From Microthrixaceae bacterium (GTDB taxonomy: Bacteria; Actinomycetota; Acidimicrobiia; Acidimicrobiales; Poriferisodalaceae), in assembly GCA_011523825.1 (NCBI GenBank), contig WTFX01000006.1, forward strand, positions 1 to 64,000: DNA of 64,000 nucleotides. Direction: 5' to 3'. Position numbers and translations under genes: made by a program. This document shows, piece after piece, positions 1 to 7,493 of the stretch (the first letter of the stretch is position 1; each line of letters opens with the position of its first letter). The notes beneath the pieces are model-generated. The model was not told the origin of the DNA. It made no database searches and was given only the letters and a program-made list of their open reading frames with translations.

Positions 1-3000
1 CACCATGAACCGCACATAGCGGCCGCTCTCGCTGACCTCCACGTCGCGCACCGACAGGCTCGCCCCCACAGGCGGCGGCGGCGGCGGGGGCGGGGGCTGG
101 TCGTCGTCGGCGATCGAGGTGTTCACCGGCCCGCCCGAAGCGGCGACGCCGCCCGACAGGCCCCGGCTCGTGGGGGCGCGCTGGCCTGCGGCGAACGCGA
201 CCCGCACGGTGCGCTCGTCGGTGTCGCCGTTGGGCGCCGCGGTGAGGACCAGCGTCGCCTGCCGGGCTCCCGCGCTGAACGCCACAGCAGGGTTCTGAGC
301 ACTGTGCGGACCGGCAGTGAGCAGCGTCACCTGGCCGTTGAGACCCTGGCCCTGCTTGAGCGCAAGCCCGTAATGATCGCCCGCCGTGGCGCCCGACACG
401 GCCAACGGCACAGTCACCGACTCGCCCGCAGCCAGCACCCGCCCCAACGTCACCGTTATCTCGCGGCTGCCGCCGTCCTCAGCGATCGAGGAACCAGCAG
501 CAGCAGCCAGCACCACCAAAGTCGCATCATCGTCGACAACCCGAACCACAGCGGTGCCCTGTGTACCCGACACCGTGTAACCGGTACCGGAACTCACAGT
601 TACGCTGACAGCGCCGTCGGCCTCGTCGACGTTGTCGCCGGTCGTGGCCACGCTGTACGACATGCTGCCGCCGGTGGGAATGGTCACCGACTTGGTGCCC
701 GTCGACACGCCCCACTCGCCGGACTGGGCGACGGCCACCGACACCGTGAGGGCTGACGCCGGGGCGGGGTCAGCTGTGACGGTGAACACCGCGGAGCCGC
801 CCTCGGTCACGCCCGCACCCGCGGTCACGCTCACCACTGGCACCACCGGCGGCGGGTCGTCGTCATCAGACACCGCCACCGACGCCGAGGCCTGCGAGGA
901 CGACACCGTATAGCCGCTGCCGGCGTTCACCGTGACCGCCACCGAACCGTCAGCCTCATCCGCGCCGTCGTTCACCGTCGCCACCGTGAAGGCCTTGCTG
1001 CCGCTGGTGGGGATGGTCACCGTCTTGGTGCCCGTCGTGCCCGCTGCTGCGTAATCGCCCGTCTGCGCGACCGTCACCGACACCGCCAACGGCGCCGTCG
1101 GAGCGGGATCAGATGTGACCGTGAACGACGCGCTGCCGCCCTCGGTCACACCAGGCCCGGCGGTCACGCTGACCTCGGGGTCGGGAGGCGGCGGGGGTGC
1201 CGCGCGGCACGTTTCGAGGCGGTCCAGCTCGGCGTAGATCTTCTGCCACAGCGGGTTGGGACCGATGCCCTGCCAGTTCGGTTCCTGCTTGTCCGCGCGG
1301 GCCTTGATGTCCGCCGTGGTGTAGGTGTCGGCACCCTGCATCGTGCGGTACGAACGGGTGAACATCTCCAGCAAGTCGGCGCGGGCGCCGCCCCACGGAT
1401 CCGCCGCTTTGGCCTGCACTTGGGCCAACAGCGCCGCATCGGCAGTGACACACGCCTTCGACGGCGGGTCGTCGTCATCAGACACCGCCACCGACGCCGA
1501 GGCCTGCGAGGACGACACCGTATAGCCGCTGCCGGCGTTCACCGTGACCGCCACCGAACCGTCAGCCTCATCCGCGCCGTCGTTCACCGTCGCCACCGTG
1601 AAGGCCTTGCTGCCGCTGGTGGGGATGGTCACCGTCTTGGTGCCCGTCGTGCCCGCTGCTGCGTAATCGCCCGTCTGCGCGACCGTCACCGACACCGCCA
1701 ACGGCGCCGTCGGAGCGGGATCAGATGTGACCGTGAACGACGCGCTGCCGCCCTCGGTCACACCAGGCCCGGCGGTCACGCTGACCTCGGGGTCGGGAGG
1801 CGGCGGGGGTGCCGCGCGGCACGTTTCGAGGCGGTCCAGCTCGGCGTAGATCTTCTGCCACAGCGGGTTGGGACCGATGCCCTGCCAGTTCGGTTCCTGC
1901 TTGTCCGCGCGGGCCTTGATGTCCGCCGTGGTGTAGGTGTCGGCACCCTGCATCGTGCGGTACGAACGGGTGAACATCTCCAGCAAGTCGGCGCGGGCGC
2001 CGCCCCACGGATCCGCCGCTTTGGCCTGCACTTGGGCCAACAGCGCCGCATCGGCAGTGACACACGCCTTCGACGGCGGGTCACGCTCGGGAGGCGGCGC
2101 GGGATCGTCGTCGGAGACCGCGACGGTTGCCCGGCCGCTGGATACGGACACGGTGTAGCTGTTGCCGGCGGTCACCGCCGCCGTGACCGACCCGTCGGTC
2201 TCGTCGACGCTGTCGCCGACCGTCGCCACGTTGAGATGCGCCGTGCCGCTCGTCGGGATCGTGACCGTCTTCGAGCCCGTCGACACGCCGAAATCGCCGG
2301 TTTGCGCGACCGTCACACTGACCGTCAGCGGTGCCTGGGGCGATGGGCTGGCGGTGAGGGTGAACGTCGCAGTACTGCCCTCGATCACACTGCTGCCCGC
2401 GGTCACGCTCACTTCGGGCATCAGCGCCCGCTGCCGGTCGCCGATGATGGTGACGACGAGGGGCGATCCCGCGACGGCGACATGGCGGCGCAGCGACGAC
2501 GGGCGATACGCCACGATGGAGAACGTCTCGTCCGGCTCGGGGGCCACGTGATTGCGGTCGTCGAAGACGAGCACGCTGTAGGTGGCCGATGTGGCACCCG
2601 CCGGGATGGTGATGTGGGTGACGCCCTGCGAGCCCTGAGTCAGAATCTGGTGATCGCGTGGGAACTTGAACGGCCCGTTTGCCGTTCCCGGCCCGAAGCT
2701 GACGGGCAGCTTGATGGCGCGGGTCCACGCGCCGCCGGTGAGCCGGGCAGTGATCTGGACGCGCGAACCCTCTGCCACGCGCTGAGGCGTCGCCTCCAGA
2801 GTGACGGTTCTGGGCGGAGGCGGGGGGTCGAGCTCGCCGTCGATCGTCACCTCGATGGGATCCCCGAGATAGAGCACCGAGTTCGGGCGCTGCCCGCTGC
2901 CGGGGTCCTGCCATTTCACGGTGAGCGTCTCGTCGTGCTCGTCGAGTGCGTCGCGGACAATGGTGAATGCGGCCGAGCCCGATGTCCGGCCTGCCCGGAT

Positions 3001-4992
3001 GCGGATTCGCAGCGGCCCCGACACCGAGTAGTCAGCCTGAGGGCTGCCCGGCGCCGTCGCCGTTCCAGCGACGACGCTCACCGGCAGCACCACATCGCTC
3101 GCCAGCGGCCCCCCGCTGAGCGTGGCACTCACCCGCACCGTGGTGCCCTCGCTTGCGCGAACGCTGATGTCGTCGACGGCGTTGACCTTCAGCCGGGCAC
3201 GGGGAGCGTTGTCGGCAGAACTGCCGGCGTGGCCTGCGAAGTCCAGCCACCACCCGTAGAGGCTGGTGCTGTTCCAGTGTCCGGCATCGGAGGGGTCTGA
3301 GAGCGCATCGGTGATCTTCAGCTTCCACGTTCCCTCGGGGTCCTCGCCCAGGAACTCGTTGGACGCGAGCGTGATCTCCTTCAGATTCAGGAAGCAGGAG
3401 TTCCATTGGTGCTTCCCAGTTCTCTGGTTGGGGCACTTGGACCTCGAGTCGAGCGCGTCGATGAGCGTCGAGGTCGTGCCGCTGGGCGACACCAGCTCGA
3501 TCCGCAGGTCACGCGCATGAGAGCTGCTGATGTACAGGGTGGCTGAGACATGCTCGAGGAAGTCGATGCTCGACGGACCGGCAAGCGTCAGCTCCGTGGT
3601 GAGAGCATCGTCGTCGATGTCCGCCAGAGGCTCGGGCAGATTCGCCGTGATGTGGTGCCGATCGTCGTATCCCACGCCTGCCCGGGCGGTCGCCTCCACC
3701 AGCGACGGCAGCCGCTTCCAAGCCAGCGCCGCATCCACCGCCGCGGACGCATCGACCACACCGAAGCCGTACTTGCGGTTGAAGCTGTAGCGATTCGTCG
3801 CCGAGCCGTACTGCAGCGCACCAGTGGACCAGCCCGCGTCGGACGGGTCGTTCTTCTGCGCCGTGGCCGCGAGAACAAGCTTGACATCGCGCCAGCTGAG
3901 ATGAGGATTCGCACTGCGCACCAGTGCCACCACTCCTGAAACCTCTGCGGTCGCCGCACTCGTGCGCCCGAACGACCTGTACTGGTCTCCTCCCCACGGC
4001 GCGAGGATCCCGTTGCCGACAGAGCGCTGAGTCTCGGTGTTCTTGTCGTTCGACGGCGCGCAGACCCACAGGGCCGCTCCCTCATGCGAATAGGAGGTGG
4101 CACGACCTCCGTTGTTCACCGCGCAGGCTCCGATGACGCCCGGGTGCGTGAGAAACTCCGAGAGGTTGACATCGCCTGCGCCGGGAGTCTTGCTCTTGTC
4201 GTTGCCGGCCGAGAACACATAGCTGGTGCCCTTGCCGCCGAAGCCGTGCGCCAACCCATAATCCACCGCCTTCCACCATGAGTCATTCACCCAGAGAAAC
4301 TTGGGCAGCAGGGAGATCTGGCCGTAGCTGTTGTTGGACACTGCCACCGATGCGGCATTGCGCTTCATGGCATCGGCCGAATTGCTCGGTTTCGAGTCCT
4401 CGATCAAGTTGTAGTTGTACAGCGTGGCCCGCGGCGCTATCCCCCGCCCGCCGAGCTCATTGTCGCGAGCTGCGATGACACCGGCAGCCGAGGTTGCATG
4501 AGCGGCAGTCGATTCCCCGAGCGGATGCGGCGCGTAGTTGTGGCTGCGGGCCAGATCGACGTTGTCGGCTATGTCGTGGTGGCTCGGGTTCCAAGTGTCG
4601 TCGACAACAGCGACGGCGACATTGCCGCCCTTGGTGATCTTCCAAGCGTCACCGATGTTGATGTCGCCGCCGACCGGCCGCGCGCCGAGCTCACCGTCGA
4701 AGGAACGCCTCCAGTTCAGATGCCATAGACACCCGGACAGCTCATCGGCCAGCCACGGCCGATGCTCGCCGCAATCCTGCTCCTCGCCGAACACAGGGTC
4801 ATGCACCACGATCGCCGAGGCGCTGCCTGCGAGGCGGCCAGCGGAGGCGGCCGCGTCGGCGGCGATGGCAACCGACCAGTCCGACGCGGTCTGCGGCGGT
4901 GCCTGCGCCGAACTGAGCCCGGCGACACCACCGCTGGCAACCACCCCAGCCACCAGCGCAGCCAGAAGCACGATACCCAAACACGAGCGCAT
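1..4992 (-). CDS. Secreted subtilisin-like serine protease with P-domain and Calx-beta repeats (3' end beyond window)
   Basis: The frame is open from the ATG to the window edge (at least 1664 residues), so the C-terminus is missing. Residues 1-30 form a signal peptide ending in AQA. The S8 catalytic triad reads Asp131 (AVVDDTW), His165 (HATSAAG) and Ser345 (GRTSAATAEVSG), with oxyanion Asn264 (FSAGND). A proprotein-convertase P-domain follows at about 460-585, then Calx-beta-type repeats (motifs such as DEADGSV and a trailing DDD) separated by proline-rich linkers. Two identical cysteine-bracketed modules lie between Calx-beta units and arise from a tandem DNA duplication. The start is supported by GGGAG eight bases upstream. 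A G10 tract lies 51-60 bases upstream. It probably acts outside the cell as a surface or released protease with adhesive Ca-binding repeats. The protease family is clear; its substrate is unknown. Confidence 0.93.
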   Translation of the reverse strand, partial: MRSCLGIVLLAALVAGVVASGGVAGLSSAQAPPQTASDWSVAIAADAAASAGRLAGSASAIVVHDPVFGEEQDCGEHRPWLADELSGCLWHLNWRRSFDGELGARPVGGDINIGDAWKITKGGNVAVAVVDDTWNPSHHDIADNVDLARSHNYAPHPLGESTAAHATSAAGVIAARDNELGGRGIAPRATLYNYNLIEDSKPSNSADAMKRNAASVAVSNNSYGQISLLPKFLWVNDSWWKAVDYGLAHGFGGKGTSYVFSAGNDKSKTPGAGDVNLSEFLTHPGVIGACAVNNGGRATSYSHEGAALWVCAPSNDKNTETQRSVGNGILAPWGGDQYRSFGRTSAATAEVSGVVALVRSANPHLSWRDVKLVLAATAQKNDPSDAGWSTGALQYGSATNRYSFNRKYGFGVVDASAAVDAALAWKRLPSLVEATARAGVGYDDRHHITANLPEPLADIDDDALTTELTLAGPSSIDFLEHVSATLYISSSHARDLRIELVSPSGTTSTLIDALDSRSKCPNQRTGKHQWNSCFLNLKEITLASNEFLGEDPEGTWKLKITDALSDPSDAGHWNSTSLYGWWLDFAGHAGSSADNAPRARLKVNAVDDISVRASEGTTVRVSATLSGGPLASDVVLPVSVVAGTATAPGSPQADYSVSGPLRIRIRAGRTSGSAAFTIVRDALDEHDETLTVKWQDPGSGQRPNSVLYLGDPIEVTIDGELDPPPPPRTVTLEATPQRVAEGSRVQITARLTGGAWTRAIKLPVSFGPGTANGPFKFPRDHQILTQGSQGVTHITIPAGATSATYSVLVFDDRNHVAPEPDETFSIVAYRPSSLRRHVAVAGSPLVVTIIGDRQRALMPEVSVTAGSSVIEGSTATFTLTASPSPQAPLTVSVTVAQTGDFGVSTGSKTVTIPTSGTAHLNVATVGDSVDETDGSVTAAVTAGNSYTVSVSSGRATVAVSDDDPAPPPERDPPSKACVTADAALLAQVQAKAADPWGGARADLLEMFTRSYRTMQGADTYTTADIKARADKQEPNWQGIGPNPLWQKIYAELDRLETCRAAPPPPPDPEVSVTAGPGVTEGGSASFTVTSDPAPTAPLAVSVTVAQTGDYAAAGTTGTKTVTIPTSGSKAFTVATVNDGADEADGSVAVTVNAGSGYTVSSSQASASVAVSDDDDPPSKACVTADAALLAQVQAKAADPWGGARADLLEMFTRSYRTMQGADTYTTADIKARADKQEPNWQGIGPNPLWQKIYAELDRLETCRAAPPPPPDPEVSVTAGPGVTEGGSASFTVTSDPAPTAPLAVSVTVAQTGDYAAAGTTGTKTVTIPTSGSKAFTVATVNDGADEADGSVAVTVNAGSGYTVSSSQASASVAVSDDDDPPPVVPVVSVTAGAGVTEGGSAVFTVTADPAPASALTVSVAVAQSGEWGVSTGTKSVTIPTGGSMSYSVATTGDNVDEADGAVSVTVSSGTGYTVSGTQGTAVVRVVDDDATLVVLAAAAGSSIAEDGGSREITVTLGRVLAAGESVTVPLAVSGATAGDHYGLALKQGQGLNGQVTLLTAGPHSAQNPAVAFSAGARQATLVLTAAPNGDTDERTVRVAFAAGQRAPTSRGLSGGVAASGGPVNTSIADDDQPPPPPPPPPVGASLSVRDVEVSESGRYVRFMV
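851..2074. repeat. Perfect 612-bp tandem duplication inside the protease gene
   Basis: Bases 851-1462 and 1463-2074 read as identical over the full 612 bp by direct comparison. The unit is 204 codons, so the reading frame is kept. Each unit encodes one Calx-beta domain plus one cysteine-bracketed module of about 82 residues (1207-1452 and 1819-2064). The eight bases GGCGGGTC open each copy and recur at 2075, just past the second copy, which suggests a microhomology-mediated event. Zero divergence implies a very recent duplication or ongoing copy-number change. Confidence 0.97.
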
Positions 4993-5033
4993 CTTGGTTC
5001 TCCCGGGGTGATTCACCGCCCCCCTCGCCCAGC

Positions 5034-5057
5034 ATTGTAAAGCCCCCCCCCCGTCAA
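5034..5057 (-). promoter_or_regulatory. Candidate promoter of the protease gene with a G10 tract as spacer
   Basis: On the minus strand the order is TTGAC, ten G (5052-5043), CTT, TACAAT. TTGACG and TACAAT resemble sigma70-type -35 and -10 hexamers, but they are only 12 bases apart. The first G of the tract is also the last base of the -35. Tract expansion would bring the spacing toward the usual 17. The -10 lies about 42 bases upstream of the ATG. The hexamer matches are read directly; promoter activity and length-dependent control are inferred. Confidence 0.45.
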
Positions 5058-5156
5058 ACACCTACGTGCTGTGGGCATGACGGTGGGCGCTGCTCGGCTG
5101 GTGTCCGACTCTTGCCTACGACTGGCCGGTGTGCGTTGGCATTGATCTGTCGGGTT

Positions 5157-6785
5157 TCAGCAGCGGCTGCGGCTGGGCAGATACCTCAAGAGTTCCGTCA
5201 CGTCGGGCGGGCTGCCGGGGTCAGTGCGATGCCAGGCGATGATGCCGTCGGGACGGACGAGGAGCTCCGTGTCGGTCTGGTAGGGGCCGGCGCAGGCGTA
5301 TTCGGGCAGTCGGCGCACAGCGACTGGCGCCCCGCCGGGCGGCAGCCCGGCGATGGCGGCTTGCCATGCGGCGTGCGGGCACGCCGACCCGATCAGCAGC
5401 ACGTAGGAGGCGCCGTACCAGTCGAGGACGGACTCGACGCGGTCGGCGTCGACCCACACATGGGGAGCGCGGCGGCCGGACCGCAGCAGTGGGACGAAAT
5501 CGGCGCTCGCAGCGCCGCCAGACGGCGACGGCTGAGCCTCGGCATCGTGACGACCCGGCGGCGGCTCACCGTTGGGGGCGATGAGGTCCGACGACATCTC
5601 GAAGCCCAGCAAGACGTGGTCGTAGTCGGCGTACTGATGGGTCGCTTCGAGGTGCTCGGCGATGTCGTCGCCGCTGCGGTGGCCGATCATCATCCGGCCC
5701 ATGTGCTCGGTGGTGCTGACCCCATACGCGATCCGCTCGGCCGCAATGGGCCGATGCTCTGCTTCATAGGTGTCAAGAATCGAGGCGGGCGCCACGCCCC
5801 GCACGACGTAGGCCAGCTTCCATGCCAGGTTGCGGATGCCGGCGAACCCGGTGTTGTTGCCCATCCCGCCCGTGGGCACCGAGACATGCGCGGCGTCACC
5901 GGCCAGGAAGACACGGCCTCGGGAGAACCGCGTCACACAGCCCGGCGTCGGCTGCCACATGCGCATGCTGACGATCGCGAGCTCCACATCGTCGTCGGCG
6001 CCCAGCGCCACCCGGATGCGGGCACTCGCCGCCTCGGGGGAGATCAGATGCTCGTCGCCCACATTGATCTGGCAGCGCCAGCGCCGGCGCCCGTCCAGAG
6101 GCTGGAAGACGACGAGGCCCTCCGAGGTCGTGGCATACAGCAGCGATCCCTTGCGTTGCCCCACATGCGCTTCGAGATCGGCGTGGAAGATCACATCCTG
6201 CATGAACACCGGCTGCGGCTCGACCTCAAGACGGGTTCCGATCACCTCGCGGATGTCGCTGCCGGGTCCGTCAGCCCCGATGATGTACTGCGCCGTCACC
6301 GACTGGTGTTCATCGGTAACCGTGTCGCGCAGGGTCAGCTGGACGGCATCGTCGGTCTGCGCGAGATCGATGGCCTCGCTGTCGAATCGAACCCTGATCA
6401 TCGGGTCGTCGGCAACACGAGCCATCAACGCGGCCTCGACCTCGTCCTGCACCGTCATCACGGGAATGCAGGGGCTGTTCGGCCGCGCAACGCTGAGGAA
6501 CGTAGGGGTCGCAACAGTCGCAAACGGCTCAGCCGCCAAGCTGTCCGACCACCAGATGCGAGCAGTCCAGTCAGGCCCTAAACCCGTCGCCTCCACCGCC
6601 CCCTCGATGCCCAACTCGCGGAACAGCTCCATGGTGTTCGTGTCCACGAAACGCGACCGGGGATGGGCGCTGAGCTCGCTGCGCCGCTCCACCAGCAGCG
6701 ACGGCACGCCATGGCGCGACAACAGCAACGCACCGGCAAGCCCGATCGGCCCGCAACCCACAACACACACAGGAACCTCAATCAT
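5157..6785 (-). CDS. FAD-dependent monooxygenase, phenol-hydroxylase/PheA-TfdB type
   Basis: This 542-residue protein belongs to the class A flavoprotein hydroxylases (FAD_binding_3 family), which use NAD(P)H and O2 to hydroxylate aromatic or polyketide-like substrates. The N-terminus carries the dinucleotide fold (VVGCGPIGLAGALL) and the loop around ERRSELSAHPRSR. The second FAD motif is GDAAHVSVPTGGMGNNTG, followed by NLAWKL. The C-terminal region from about residue 440 resembles the thioredoxin-like domain of phenol hydroxylases and ends in an HR-rich tail. GGGGTGAG upstream supports the ATG. The gene stands alone between accessory genes, so the substrate cannot be inferred. Cytoplasmic. 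Confidence 0.93.
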   Translation of the reverse strand: MIEVPVCVVGCGPIGLAGALLLSRHGVPSLLVERRSELSAHPRSRFVDTNTMELFRELGIEGAVEATGLGPDWTARIWWSDSLAAEPFATVATPTFLSVARPNSPCIPVMTVQDEVEAALMARVADDPMIRVRFDSEAIDLAQTDDAVQLTLRDTVTDEHQSVTAQYIIGADGPGSDIREVIGTRLEVEPQPVFMQDVIFHADLEAHVGQRKGSLLYATTSEGLVVFQPLDGRRRWRCQINVGDEHLISPEAASARIRVALGADDDVELAIVSMRMWQPTPGCVTRFSRGRVFLAGDAAHVSVPTGGMGNNTGFAGIRNLAWKLAYVVRGVAPASILDTYEAEHRPIAAERIAYGVSTTEHMGRMMIGHRSGDDIAEHLEATHQYADYDHVLLGFEMSSDLIAPNGEPPPGRHDAEAQPSPSGGAASADFVPLLRSGRRAPHVWVDADRVESVLDWYGASYVLLIGSACPHAAWQAAIAGLPPGGAPVAVRRLPEYACAGPYQTDTELLVRPDGIIAWHRTDPGSPPDVTELLRYLPSRSRC

Positions 6786-6986
6786 CGCTCACCCCAGCGC
6801 CAGCGCAGTCCCCCAGCCAAGATAGAACGAGCCGAGCGTCGAGCCAGGCTCGCAAGAGCACGCTGATGCACGCGTTGCTGCTGCTTGGATTGCCCGGCGC
6901 CCCTGCTCGTTCTCGGTCTGCGTTGACAGCGCTCCCGAACAGTGCTTCGGCACCAGTGTGGACTTGGCCGAGCCCAGCAGCCTGCT

Positions 6987-7238
6987 TCAGCGTTCCAGTC
7001 GCTCAACACGGCGATTCAAGTCTGCGACGCTGTCAATCAGCGCGCCGGTCTCCGTCTTGATGCCGCCAACGGTGACCTTCAGGACATGGAGATCGCGGTC
7101 CACAGCGTCGAACCGCTGATCCACGCCCTCGAGCCGCTGATCCACGCCCTCGAGCCGCTGATCCACGCCCTCGAGCCGCTGATCCACGCCGTCGAACCGC
7201 TGGTCGAGATATTCACGCAGTTCGGGATCTATCGCCAC
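6987..7238 (-). CDS. Small heptad-repeat coiled-coil protein
   Basis: An 83-residue protein with a GTG start and an AGGA sequence seven bases upstream. The N-terminal half is a run of seven-residue units of the form DQRLEGV/DQRFDGV (residues about 11-47), a textbook heptad pattern predicting a parallel coiled coil. It is followed by a more ordinary amphipathic helix (DLHVLKVTVGGIK, then SVADLNRRVERLER). No signal peptide or membrane segment is seen. It looks like a small oligomerisation or scaffold protein; no specific function is recognised. The repeats are encoded by near-identical 21-bp DNA units, so the length may vary between strains. Confidence 0.65.
   Translation of the reverse strand: MAIDPELREYLDQRFDGVDQRLEGVDQRLEGVDQRLEGVDQRFDAVDRDLHVLKVTVGGIKTETGALIDSVADLNRRVERLER
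7110..7193. repeat. Four 21-bp tandem repeats encoding coiled-coil heptads
   Basis: Units of GAGCCGCTGATCCACGCCCTC or variants with one or two changes occur back to back at 7110, 7131, 7152 and 7173, with a partial fifth unit after them. Each unit encodes exactly one heptad of the coiled-coil protein, so unit gain or loss would lengthen or shorten the coil without a frameshift. Confidence 0.9.
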
Positions 7239-7429
7239 ATCCGCATCCTAGTTCCGTACGGCGGGTGCAAGCAAAGGCGCTGTCGGTGTCGCCGACAGCA
7301 TCCGATGAAAACCGCCACAGCCGGTTGCACAGACGCCTGCCTCGCCCGCAAGACCGGCGCGCGCAAGACCCGGCGCGAAGCCCGTCGAGCCCACGAATGC
7401 CACCTCGCCAACCGCGTCATCCGCAGAAT

Positions 7430-7460
7430 GCGGCCCACCGCCGGGCTGGCGGTGGGCCGC
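7430..7460 (-). terminator. Strong hairpin downstream of the His-rich Calx-beta gene
   Basis: A perfect 13-bp inverted repeat (GCGGCCCACCGCC, 5-base loop, GGCGGTGGGCCGC) starts 34 bases beyond the stop codon of the His-rich gene. There is no clear U-run, as is common in high-GC actinobacteria. The rest of 7239-7493 shows no gene I can support. Confidence 0.6.
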
Positions 7461-7493
7461 ACAAGCACGCGACGTCCGGCGATTCGGGAGGGT

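Noticed and set aside
7110..7193. CRISPR-like array
   Set aside because: The units are contiguous 21-bp coding repeats without spacers.
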